Of a DNA stretch of 10,934 nt, positions 1-4,741 are shown one piece after another; within the stretch, counting starts at the first letter, position 1; every line of letters begins with the position of its first letter. Position numbers and translations under genes: made by a program. The notes beneath the pieces were generated by a model. It saw only the letters and a list, made by a program, of their open reading frames with translations. It had not been told where the DNA came from and did no database searches. Source of the DNA: Candidatus Magasanikbacteria bacterium GW2011_GWC2_45_8 (GTDB taxonomy: Bacteria > Patescibacteriota > Patescibacteriia > Magasanikbacterales > UBA10146); contig LCLH01000033.1 in NCBI GenBank assembly GCA_001001925.1, positions 1 to 10,934 on the forward strand, given 5' to 3'.

Positions 1-1
1 C

Positions 2-25
2 GGGGTGAGACTCGAAATGTACTGA
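2..25 (+). CDS. possible 3' end of an upstream gene
   Basis: The window opens with a short open frame ending GVRLEMY and a TGA stop at 23-25. A terminator-like hairpin begins nine bases later, which is the usual arrangement at the end of a gene. The fragment is too short to identify. One alternative frame stays open to 75 but would run through the hairpin, so it is less attractive. Confidence 0.25.
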   Translation, partial: GVRLEMY

Positions 26-33
26 AAATATTG

Positions 34-75
34 ACCCACCAAGCGGAACTCACTCTGGTGGGTTCTTGCTTTTGA
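34..75 (+). terminator. rho-independent terminator-like hairpin
   Basis: ACCCACCA (34-41) pairs perfectly with TGGTGGGT (56-63) across a 14-nt loop and is followed by the T-rich run TCTTGCTTTTG. It would end transcription of the gene whose tail lies at 2-25. The interrupted T-run makes it of moderate strength. Confidence 0.55.
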
Positions 76-148
76 TACACTCATGCGTTGAGGGGGCATT
101 GAAGTTTTAAAAGCCTTTTTTTGGTAATGTAAACTTGAATTTTGAGCA

Positions 149-157
149 TGGTATAAT
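149..157 (+). promoter_or_regulatory. extended -10 promoter element
   Basis: TGGTATAAT is a perfect TATAAT preceded by the TG-N extension. No good -35 box sits 17 nt upstream, as is common for extended -10 promoters. Transcription would start near 164, about 35 nt before the AGGAG at 190. Confidence 0.4.
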
Positions 158-248
158 TATTTTGTTTTGATTTGTTGGACTTTCATTTCAGGAGAATAAT
201 GTTTTGAAAATATGGCCCAAGATAAAGAGCTGGCTATCTTGCCTCTGC

Positions 249-278
249 TTGACGCATTTTTATGGTATGTTGTATTAT
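249..278 (+). promoter_or_regulatory. promoter of the PIF1-like helicase
   Basis: TTGACG (249-254) and TATTAT (273-278) are separated by 18 bp, a near-consensus housekeeping promoter. The predicted start near 285 gives a leader of about 100 nt before the helicase start at 388. Confidence 0.5.
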
Positions 279-387
279 TGTATATATAAGTTAGGTAAAC
301 ACTAAAACATATGCATCAAGGGGTAAACACGACGAAGTATGCCAGACAGGAGACGAAGAAAATTGATGGAGAAAACAAAAAATCGTT

Positions 388-1923
388 ATGATGAAAACCG
401 GCGCGCATGTTTTTCTGACGGGCGAAGCCGGGTCGGGGAAAACCCACACCATCAACCGCTATACCGAGTATCTCCGCGAGCGTCAGATCGATTTTGCGGT
501 GACTGCAACGACCGGGATCGCGGCCACTCATATCCACGGCATGACGATCCATTCTTGGAGCGGCATCGGCGTGGAAACGGCGCTTGATGATGATGCCTTG
601 CAGGAGCTGGCTGAGAACCGCTACGTGGCCAAGCGTATCAAGAAAGCCAAAGTGCTCATCATCGATGAGATTTCCATGTTGGATGGCACCGTTCTCACGC
701 TCGTTGAGCAGGTGTGTCGGAAAGTACGCAAGCTTCGTCTGCCCTTCGGCGGATTGCAGATCGTCTTGGTAGGTGATTTTTTCCAGTTGCCGCCAGTCGG
801 CAAGAATGGGAAAGCGATAGAATTTGCTTTTGATGCACAGGCTTGGCAGGCCCTGCAGCCGACGACGTGCTACTTAAGCGAACAACATCGTCAGGCGGAT
901 AGCGTCTTTCTCAGTATCCTCTCAGCTATCAGACGTAACGAATTTAATGAGACGCATTCTGAGAGTATCAGCGGGCGGATAATTGCGCATGCGGATCTTC
1001 CCGAGAATATGACGCGGCTCTATTCGCACAATGCCAACGTGGACACGCTGAATAGCGTTGAACTAAAGAAACTTCCGGGCAAGAACCGTACGTTCGTCCT
1101 GGTGCGCGGCTGTCTCTCACCGGAGCGTCTCGAATTGAAAGCGGGGGCGACGGTCATGTTCACGAAAAACAATTCGAATCTCGGATTCGTCAATGGAACG
1201 CTGGGTACGGTCGTCGGTTTCAATGCAGACAGCAAATACCCGATCGTCGAAACGAGAGAAGGAGAGCGGATCGATACGGAACCGATGGAGTGGACGATAG
1301 CGGAAGGAGAGATGGTGCTGGCGAAGATCACGCAGCTGCCTCTTCGGCTGGCGTGGGCGCTCACCATCCACAAGAGCCAGGGTGTGAGCTTGGACGCCGC
1401 CGTTATGGATCTGTCGCAGACGTTCGAATATGGCCAGGGGTATGTAGCGCTCTCGCGGGTGCGCACCCTCGCGGGCGTGCACTTGATCGGTATCAATGCC
1501 CGCGCCCTGGAAGTCCATCCGGTGGTTCTTCAAAAAGATCAGACATTCTGCGCCGCATCACTGCGCGTAGAAGAGGAATCGGCAGCAAGAGAAGCAGGAG
1601 AGCGACGGATGTTGGAGAAAAACTTCATTGTTGTCTGCGGTGGGAAATTAGGCAGATTGAGTCGGGGAAAAAAGCCTGCTCAAGATTTTTCCATCGGAAA
1701 AGTTAGGGAGGCCAAGAAAGATGAGAAAGAAAAAATGTATTCTCTCGAAAAAGTCCGTGTCGAAAATCCAAACGCGTATCGCGCTTGGAGCGAAGAAGAA
1801 GAAACCAAACTGCAAAAACTTTTTAACAAGGGTGTTCAGATGAAAGAGATTGCGGAAACCCTTGGCCGCCAGCCGGGCGGCATCCGCTTCCGTCTTAAGA
1901 AGCTGGGGCTGACGGAGGGGTAA
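388..1923 (+). CDS. PIF1-like superfamily 1 DNA helicase with C-terminal HTH tail
   Basis: This is an ATP-driven 5'-3' DNA helicase of the PIF1/RecD-like group (511 aa), expected to unwind DNA or G-quadruplexes in replication and repair. Visible motifs are Walker A GEAGSGKT (12-19), Walker B VLIIDEISML (89-98), motif III LVGDFFQLPPV (127-137), LSEQHRQ (163-169), TIHKSQGVSL (326-335) and GYVALSRVRT (351-360), whose SR carries the probable arginine finger. A charged linker (about 390-460) leads to a helix-turn-helix-like tail (467-508) starting AWSEEEETKL and ending RFRLKKLGL, seen in some bacterial PIF1 homologues. The Walker A motif begins only 12 residues in, so the N terminus looks a few residues short: an in-frame TGA at 364 blocks extension, while ATG 366 reads plausibly into this frame if the A6 run at 377-382 had one base fewer. 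The nearest purine-rich SD candidate (GGAG 368-371) is distant for ATG 388. Family call secure; exact start uncertain. Confidence 0.93.
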   Translation: MMKTGAHVFLTGEAGSGKTHTINRYTEYLRERQIDFAVTATTGIAATHIHGMTIHSWSGIGVETALDDDALQELAENRYVAKRIKKAKVLIIDEISMLDGTVLTLVEQVCRKVRKLRLPFGGLQIVLVGDFFQLPPVGKNGKAIEFAFDAQAWQALQPTTCYLSEQHRQADSVFLSILSAIRRNEFNETHSESISGRIIAHADLPENMTRLYSHNANVDTLNSVELKKLPGKNRTFVLVRGCLSPERLELKAGATVMFTKNNSNLGFVNGTLGTVVGFNADSKYPIVETREGERIDTEPMEWTIAEGEMVLAKITQLPLRLAWALTIHKSQGVSLDAAVMDLSQTFEYGQGYVALSRVRTLAGVHLIGINARALEVHPVVLQKDQTFCAASLRVEEESAAREAGERRMLEKNFIVVCGGKLGRLSRGKKPAQDFSIGKVREAKKDEKEKMYSLEKVRVENPNAYRAWSEEEETKLQKLFNKGVQMKEIAETLGRQPGGIRFRLKKLGLTEG

Positions 1924-1965
1924 CGAGCTTTTAGACAAGCATCTATCGGTATTTGTGAAATGGAG

Positions 1966-1994
1966 TTGACAAAGTGTTCACTTTGCTCTAGGAT
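1966..1994 (+). promoter_or_regulatory. strong promoter with an internal operator palindrome
   Basis: A perfect -35 box TTGACA (1966-1971) and -10 box TAGGAT (1989-1994) are spaced by exactly 17 bp. The spacer contains the perfect inverted repeat CAAAGTG-TT-CACTTTG (1970-1985), overlapping the end of the -35 box. A protein bound there would block RNA polymerase, so this promoter is probably repressed by a dimeric regulator whose identity I cannot infer. Transcription would start near 2001 and enter the T-box leader. Confidence 0.75.
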
Positions 1995-2000
1995 AGAGCC

Positions 2001-2308
2001 AGTTCATAAGCAATGACAAAGTCCATATCGGGGTCCCTGTGAGAGTCATCTTGTCAGGGGTTGGGCCTCGATTTGCTCTTCAGTAAGGGTAGGATGATTT
2101 CTGCAAAAGTGGAGATCCGGATTCCTCCGTAACCAGAGGATAATTGATGTCTTCCGCCAGTCGGCGGAGTATGGGTCAATGAGTGGAATGAGGCATCTCC
2201 ACAGAGGTGTTTTTTGTTCCAGAAAAAGGGTGGCACCACGAAAGTTATGAGACTTCTCGTCCCTCTGCGTAGTTTTCGCTATGCAAAGAGATGAGGAGTT
2301 TTTATTTT
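2001..2308 (+). ncRNA. T-box-type tRNA-sensing leader (transcription attenuation)
   Basis: T-box leaders bind a specific uncharged tRNA and then fold an antiterminator that allows readthrough. The diagnostic core is present. AAGGG is followed by the bulge TGGCACC (2231-2237), then ACGA (2238-2241). These pair with TCGT (2257-2260) and CCCT (2261-2264) to form the two antiterminator helices. Upstream lie a pseudoknot of the Stem IIA/B type (GGAG 2111-2114 with CTCC 2125-2128; ATCC 2115-2118 with GGAT 2138-2141) and a Stem III hairpin (TCCGCC 2153-2158 / GGCGGA 2163-2168). A candidate Stem I pairs 2027-2036 with 2063-2072 (10 bp, two G-U), but I could not find a canonical specifier loop, so the cognate codon is unassigned. 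The TGGC of the bulge would pair with a tRNA ending GCCA, meaning discriminator G (for example Trp, Ser, Asp, Asn, Gln or Glu). Confidence 0.85.
2253..2308 (+). terminator. T-box attenuator terminator
   Basis: A 20-nt arm (2253-2272) pairs with 2279-2298 at 18 of 20 positions, including three G-U pairs, across the loop TTTTCG. It is followed by TTTTTATTTT. The 5' arm contains the bases 2257-2264 needed by the antiterminator, so the two folds are mutually exclusive, as expected for a transcription-attenuating T-box. Confidence 0.88.
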
Positions 2309-2338
2309 GGAAAGTTTTTTAACAAATGAGGAGGAGTG

Positions 2339-2635
2339 ATGATCAAAGTATGTCATCAGATAGGCAAGCAATTCGTTTTCGCTAGTTACCCGGAAAATGA
2401 TGTTGAAGAAAGGGACCTGCAGGGATTGGTGCGAGAAACCAAGTATCTCCACAGTATCTGTGATCGCGTCGGGTTGTGGATCTTGGCAGAATTTCAATTG
2501 AATAGCCGTACTGTTGTCGTCACGAGCATCAATGACAAAGCAGACTTAGGTGAAAGCGACCTTGTTTCACTCCAAGCTACAATATTTGAAAAACTGAAAG
2601 GAGGAAGCTATGTCAAGCAAATTGCTGAAAAGTGA
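2339..2635 (+). CDS. T-box-controlled 98-aa protein of unknown function
   Basis: I do not recognise this protein. ATG 2339 is preferred over GTG 2336, because AGGAGG at 2329-2334 leaves only one base before the GTG and four before the ATG. It is a soluble, mixed alpha/beta-looking protein with no signal peptide, membrane segment or metal-binding motif. It starts MIKVCHQIGKQFVFASYPEN, has a hydrophobic middle (DRVGLWILAEFQ) and ends YVKQIAEK. It is the first gene after a T-box leader. Such leaders normally control aminoacyl-tRNA synthetases, amino-acid biosynthesis or transport, so a role linked to amino-acid supply is the natural inference, but nothing in the protein confirms it. A second strong SD (AGGAGG 2599-2604) lies inside its 3' end. 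Confidence 0.72.
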   Translation: MIKVCHQIGKQFVFASYPENDVEERDLQGLVRETKYLHSICDRVGLWILAEFQLNSRTVVVTSINDKADLGESDLVSLQATIFEKLKGGSYVKQIAEK

Positions 2636-2708
2636 TCACAGATCGCCGGAAGCGCGCCGTTCCACATCGTTGGAACGGTCTTTTTTGTTCCTCAAATATA
2701 GACTTTGA
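2610..2708 (+). pseudogene. short frame after a strong SD, possibly a truncated second gene
   Basis: AGGAGG at 2599-2604 sits five bases before ATG 2610, an ideal spacing, and opens a 32-codon frame beginning MSSKLLKSDHRSPEARRS. It overlaps the 98-aa gene by 26 bases, as in a translationally coupled operon, but it reads straight through a perfect terminator stem (2657-2678) and stops at 2706-2708. It may be the remnant of a deleted operon gene, a tiny real peptide, or chance: GGAGG also encodes Gly-Gly of the upstream protein. I favour remnant or chance over a functional gene. Confidence 0.25.
2657..2687 (+). terminator. rho-independent terminator of the T-box unit
   Basis: CCGTTCCA (2657-2664) pairs perfectly with TGGAACGG (2671-2678) across a 6-nt loop and is followed by TCTTTTTTG. 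It lies 22 nt after the stop of the 98-aa gene and closes that transcription unit. Confidence 0.88.
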
Positions 2709-2719
2709 AAAATATCTGT

Positions 2720-2746
2720 AAAACCGCCTGAAGAATGGCGGTTTTT
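2720..2746. terminator. second hairpin terminator, symmetric
   Basis: AAAACCGCC (2720-2728) pairs perfectly with GGCGGTTTT (2737-2745) across an 8-nt loop. The A-run on one side and T-run on the other would let it work in both directions. It backs up the terminator at 2657 and insulates the sigma-factor promoter that begins at its 3' edge. Confidence 0.7.
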
Positions 2747-2771
2747 GAAACCTGGTTTTCTCGTGTATGAT
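2745..2771 (+). promoter_or_regulatory. candidate promoter of the PAS-sigma gene
   Basis: TTGAAA (2745-2750) and TATGAT (2766-2771) are good hexamers, but the spacer is 15 bp, shorter than optimal. A start near 2778 would put the folded leader at 2784-2834 at the extreme 5' end of the mRNA and would leave GTG 2789 without a usable ribosome binding site. Confidence 0.4.
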
Positions 2772-2783
2772 AGAGGGAAGCAA

Positions 2784-2834
2784 CCCCAGTGAAATTCTGC
2801 CAGAGGCAGACCTATGAAGCAGGATTTCACGGGG
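2784..2834 (+). ncRNA. compact three-way-junction leader RNA
   Basis: Three helices fill this segment almost completely. P1 is CCCC (2784-2787), bulged A, GTGAAAT (2789-2795) pairing with ATTTCAC (2824-2830) and GGGG (2831-2834). P2 is TCTGCC (2796-2801) with GGCAGA (2805-2810), loop AGA. P3 is a 3-bp helix CCT (2811-2813) with AGG (2821-2823), loop ATGAAGC. No junction bases are left unpaired. It lies between the probable transcription start and ATG 2846 of the sigma gene. It could control translation or mRNA stability. I match it to no known riboswitch class. Confidence 0.5.
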
Positions 2835-2845
2835 TAAATACATCT

Positions 2846-3916
2846 ATGGAAACGGCTGATACGCTGAATAAGGCATTGAATAGCACTCTTGGGGTGTTTC
2901 TCATTTCGGATCCTGGCGGGACGGCTCTCTATGCCAATCAAGCCACCGAGAGGCGCACCGGATTTGCCATTGGCGAAATCATCGGTAAGACGCCAGGGAA
3001 GCTGTGGGGTGGCCAGATGCCGCGGGCTTTCTATAACAAATTGTGGACGGCTATCGGAGACAAGCAGGTGCCGTTCGTGGCGACGGTGACCAACGTGCGC
3101 AAAGACAAGGCGCGTTATCCGGAACTGATGGCCATCGCGCCCATCATCGAAAAAGGGAAAAAGACCCCGGAGTATTTCATCGCTTTCGAGATGAGCCATT
3201 TGGAAGGCAAGGCCGAGCGGGAACGTTTCGAGCGGGAATTCCAGAAGGTCTTTTCCAAGAAAGGCGTCTTGAATGATGAAGAGCGGTTGCGTTACATATT
3301 GCAGACGCTCGGTTCCAAACATGTGGCACCGGCTCTTGGGGGGAAGTCGCTCCCAGAAATCTTCCGGGAGACGCTGGTGGGGCCGTTCGAAGAGCGTTTC
3401 CAGGCTCGGAAAGCCGATCATGAACTGATTTTGGCCGCCCAGACGGATCCCAAGCAATTTCAGGCGCTTTACAATAAGTATCGGCACACGATCTTCGTCT
3501 ATTTCATGCGGCATGCCCAGGGGAATGTCGAGATCGCCGAGGATCTGGCCCAGGACACGTTCTATCGGGCGCTCCGCTACCTGGAGAACTTCCGGCTCAC
3601 CAACGCGTCGTACGGGACCTATCTTTTGCGGGTGGCGCACAACGTGCTTATCAACTACTTCCGCAAAAAGCAGTTCCTTTCCCTCATCGATGAAACCATA
3701 GCGGATAAGATGGTGTCGGAGGTCTGCCATCTTTCCGAGGACACGCTGTGGCAATCACCCAATCTTCTCGCGACCGAACGCAAGGTGCTTTCCATGAAGT
3801 ACCAGGAGGGCTTTTCGGTGCATGAGATAGCCATCACGCTCGGCAAAAGCGAGAACGCCGTGAAGCTCCTTCTCAGCCGAGCCAGGAAGAAGCTCCGCAG
3901 CAGCCTTATGGGATAA
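2846..3916 (+). CDS. PAS domain-ECF-type sigma factor fusion
   Basis: This 356-aa protein joins a sensory PAS domain to a sigma-70-family factor. The PAS part (about 10-115) contains ALYANQATERRTGF, the typical IGKTPGKLWGG turn and the strand EYFIAFEMSHL. A helical linker (120-195) follows. Sigma region 2 (about 200-275) includes FQALYNKYRHTIFVYF, AEDLAQDTFYRALR and LLRVAHNVLINYFRKK. Region 4 (about 303-352) has the helix-turn-helix FSVHEIAITLGKSENAVK and ends SRARKKLRSS. Region 3 is absent, as in ECF factors. PAS domains sense ligands, redox state or light, so the fusion probably makes promoter choice respond directly to a signal without an anti-sigma factor; that is inference. ATG 2846 is preferred: GTG 2789 would add 19 residues encoded by a perfectly base-paired leader and unlike a PAS N terminus. 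No anti-sigma gene is adjacent. Confidence 0.9.
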   Translation: METADTLNKALNSTLGVFLISDPGGTALYANQATERRTGFAIGEIIGKTPGKLWGGQMPRAFYNKLWTAIGDKQVPFVATVTNVRKDKARYPELMAIAPIIEKGKKTPEYFIAFEMSHLEGKAERERFEREFQKVFSKKGVLNDEERLRYILQTLGSKHVAPALGGKSLPEIFRETLVGPFEERFQARKADHELILAAQTDPKQFQALYNKYRHTIFVYFMRHAQGNVEIAEDLAQDTFYRALRYLENFRLTNASYGTYLLRVAHNVLINYFRKKQFLSLIDETIADKMVSEVCHLSEDTLWQSPNLLATERKVLSMKYQEGFSVHEIAITLGKSENAVKLLLSRARKKLRSSLMG

Positions 3917-3950
3917 AGGTAGCAGGATTTGTTAAACTATTCCCGAGTAG

Positions 3951-3970
3951 AGTGTTTCAGAACACCATAT
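3951..3970 (+). repeat. 20-nt hairpin element, copy A
   Basis: This is the first of three identical 20-nt copies of AGTGTTTCAGAACACCATAT. The arms GTGTT and AACAC enclose TCAG. It lies 34 nt after the sigma-factor stop and 80 nt before the 183-aa gene. Upstream it is preceded by CCCGAGTAG, resembling CCCCGGATAG before copy C. Confidence 0.85.
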
Positions 3971-3984
3971 ACTGGAATTATGAT
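3956..3984 (+). promoter_or_regulatory. promoter embedded in repeat copy A
   Basis: TTCAGA inside the repeat (3956-3961) matches the -35 consensus at four of six bases and is spaced 17 bp from TATGAT (3979-3984). The GTGTT/AACAC palindrome covers the -35 position, which suits an operator. Transcription would start near 3991 and run into the 183-aa gene. Confidence 0.5.
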
Positions 3985-4050
3985 TGAGGAAGAGAGTCCC
4001 AGGAAATTTTACCTCAGATGGAATACTGAAGTCTGATATATTGGTATTAT

Positions 4051-4602
4051 ATGCAATTCGAAGAATCTACAACTTTTTTACCCAAACACGAAACTCCAAC
4101 TCCACGTGAAAATGTTGTTGTGGAAGAAACTTCTGTTGAACGCGCAGAGCAGATATATATTCGCGAGGTCGTACCGATACTTCGAGTTTTAAAACCAGAA
4201 GGACTTTCTGACGAGGACTATGAGACGTCTGTGATGGACGATTTACTCGAAGAGGTCAAGAATGTACAGGTATTGCATGGAAAGCGCATTGCAGATCCAG
4301 TGACAACAATGCGTGGAGTGAAAGATCTGTTGAATCGGAAAATCAAAAACATACTGAGGGATGCGAGCGGTTATGCGGAGGGGCGATACAAGAAACCGAA
4401 AACTGTTGACGCCGGACTCGTCCGCCGGGCAAAAATAGCCCTTCTGGTCGAAAATGATTTTAGCGATATCGGCACGCAGGGGTATACTCATCGCAAGTAT
4501 ATCGGTACCCAAGCTCTCAAGCATTACATTGCCGGATATAGCAAAAATGGACCAGGTCTCTCGGAGCCCGAATTGGACATTTTAATCTCAATTAGGGTCT
4601 AA
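4051..4602 (+). CDS. unrecognised 183-aa protein
   Basis: I do not recognise this protein. It is charged and mostly helical, with no signal peptide or membrane segment. A low-complexity N terminus (MQFEESTTFLPKHETPTPRE) precedes a helical core with EQIYIREVVPILRVLKP, MDDLLEEVKNVQVLHG and RGVKDLLNRKIKNILRDASG, then a basic patch (EGRYKKPKTV, LVRRAKIAL). ATG 4051 is the first start after an in-frame TGA at 4027. It has no SD, and an extended -10-like TTGGTATTAT abuts it, so initiation could be leaderless or lie further on. It is transcribed from the repeat-A promoter. It ends abruptly (ILISIRV) just before the REP-like palindromes, and the frame of the next gene is open back to 4586. It may therefore be the N-terminal part of a larger gene split by those palindromes. 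Confidence 0.6.
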   Translation: MQFEESTTFLPKHETPTPRENVVVEETSVERAEQIYIREVVPILRVLKPEGLSDEDYETSVMDDLLEEVKNVQVLHGKRIADPVTTMRGVKDLLNRKIKNILRDASGYAEGRYKKPKTVDAGLVRRAKIALLVENDFSDIGTQGYTHRKYIGTQALKHYIAGYSKNGPGLSEPELDILISIRV

Positions 4603-4604
4603 TT

Positions 4605-4680
4605 CCCCGCCGCTTGCGGCGAGTATCAAAGACAAATTTGTCAAAGATACCTCGCGGCTTGCCGCGAGGAGTATTCCGCG
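4605..4680. repeat. REP/BIME-like cluster of GC-rich palindromes
   Basis: Two similar hairpins flank a central palindrome. CGCCGC-TT-GCGGCG lies at 4608-4621, and the perfect 9-bp stem CCTCGCGGC-TT-GCCGCGAGG at 4650-4669. Between them GACAAATTTGTC (4631-4642) is a perfect 12-nt palindrome, enclosed by TATC and GATA so that the middle also folds. Paired GC-rich units of this shape resemble REP sequences mobilised by REP-associated Y1 transposases (RAYT/TnpA-REP). No transposase lies in the window. The element is far richer in GC than the genes on either side. Confidence 0.7.
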
Positions 4681-4741
4681 TGATTTTTTTGGGGCCAGCT
4701 ATGGCCAGGAAGTTTTCGTAGAAAAGCTTCCGGAATCGCTT

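Larger units (their letters stand above)
76..387 (+). other. AT-rich intergenic region upstream of the helicase
   Basis: This stretch holds two promoter candidates (149-157 and 249-278) and no gene that I can defend. An AGGAG at 190-194 precedes two very short frames. One starts at TTG 204 (33 codons, stop at 303-305). The other starts at ATG 212 (25 codons, stop at 287-289) and would encode a hydrophobic, membrane-like peptide beginning MAQDKELAILPLL. Spacing to the AGGAG suits the TTG frame (9 nt) but not the ATG frame (17 nt). Neither is called as a gene. Confidence 0.5.

Noticed and set aside
339..587. 82-codon + strand frame overlapping the helicase start
   Set aside because: Its protein is Arg/His/Asp-rich with no domain and it is out of frame with the Walker A motif. 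Only its first codons (ATG 366 onward) are of interest, as a possible alternative helicase start.
2191..2216. Stem GCATCTC/GAGGTGT followed by six T, read as a separate terminator
   Set aside because: It lies inside the T-box leader before the antiterminator. CTCCAC there can pair better with GTGGA at 2183-2187, and the stem contains two G-U pairs. It is more likely part of the leader fold than a stand-alone terminator.
2789..2845. GTG 2789 as the start of the sigma factor
   Set aside because: It would add 19 residues encoded by a perfectly paired three-way junction. Its purine-rich SD (2772-2779) would largely precede the predicted transcription start.
2636..3754. 372-codon minus-strand frame
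   Set aside because: It lies antisense to the clearly recognisable PAS-sigma gene and shows no family motif. It is a by-product of that gene's codon composition.
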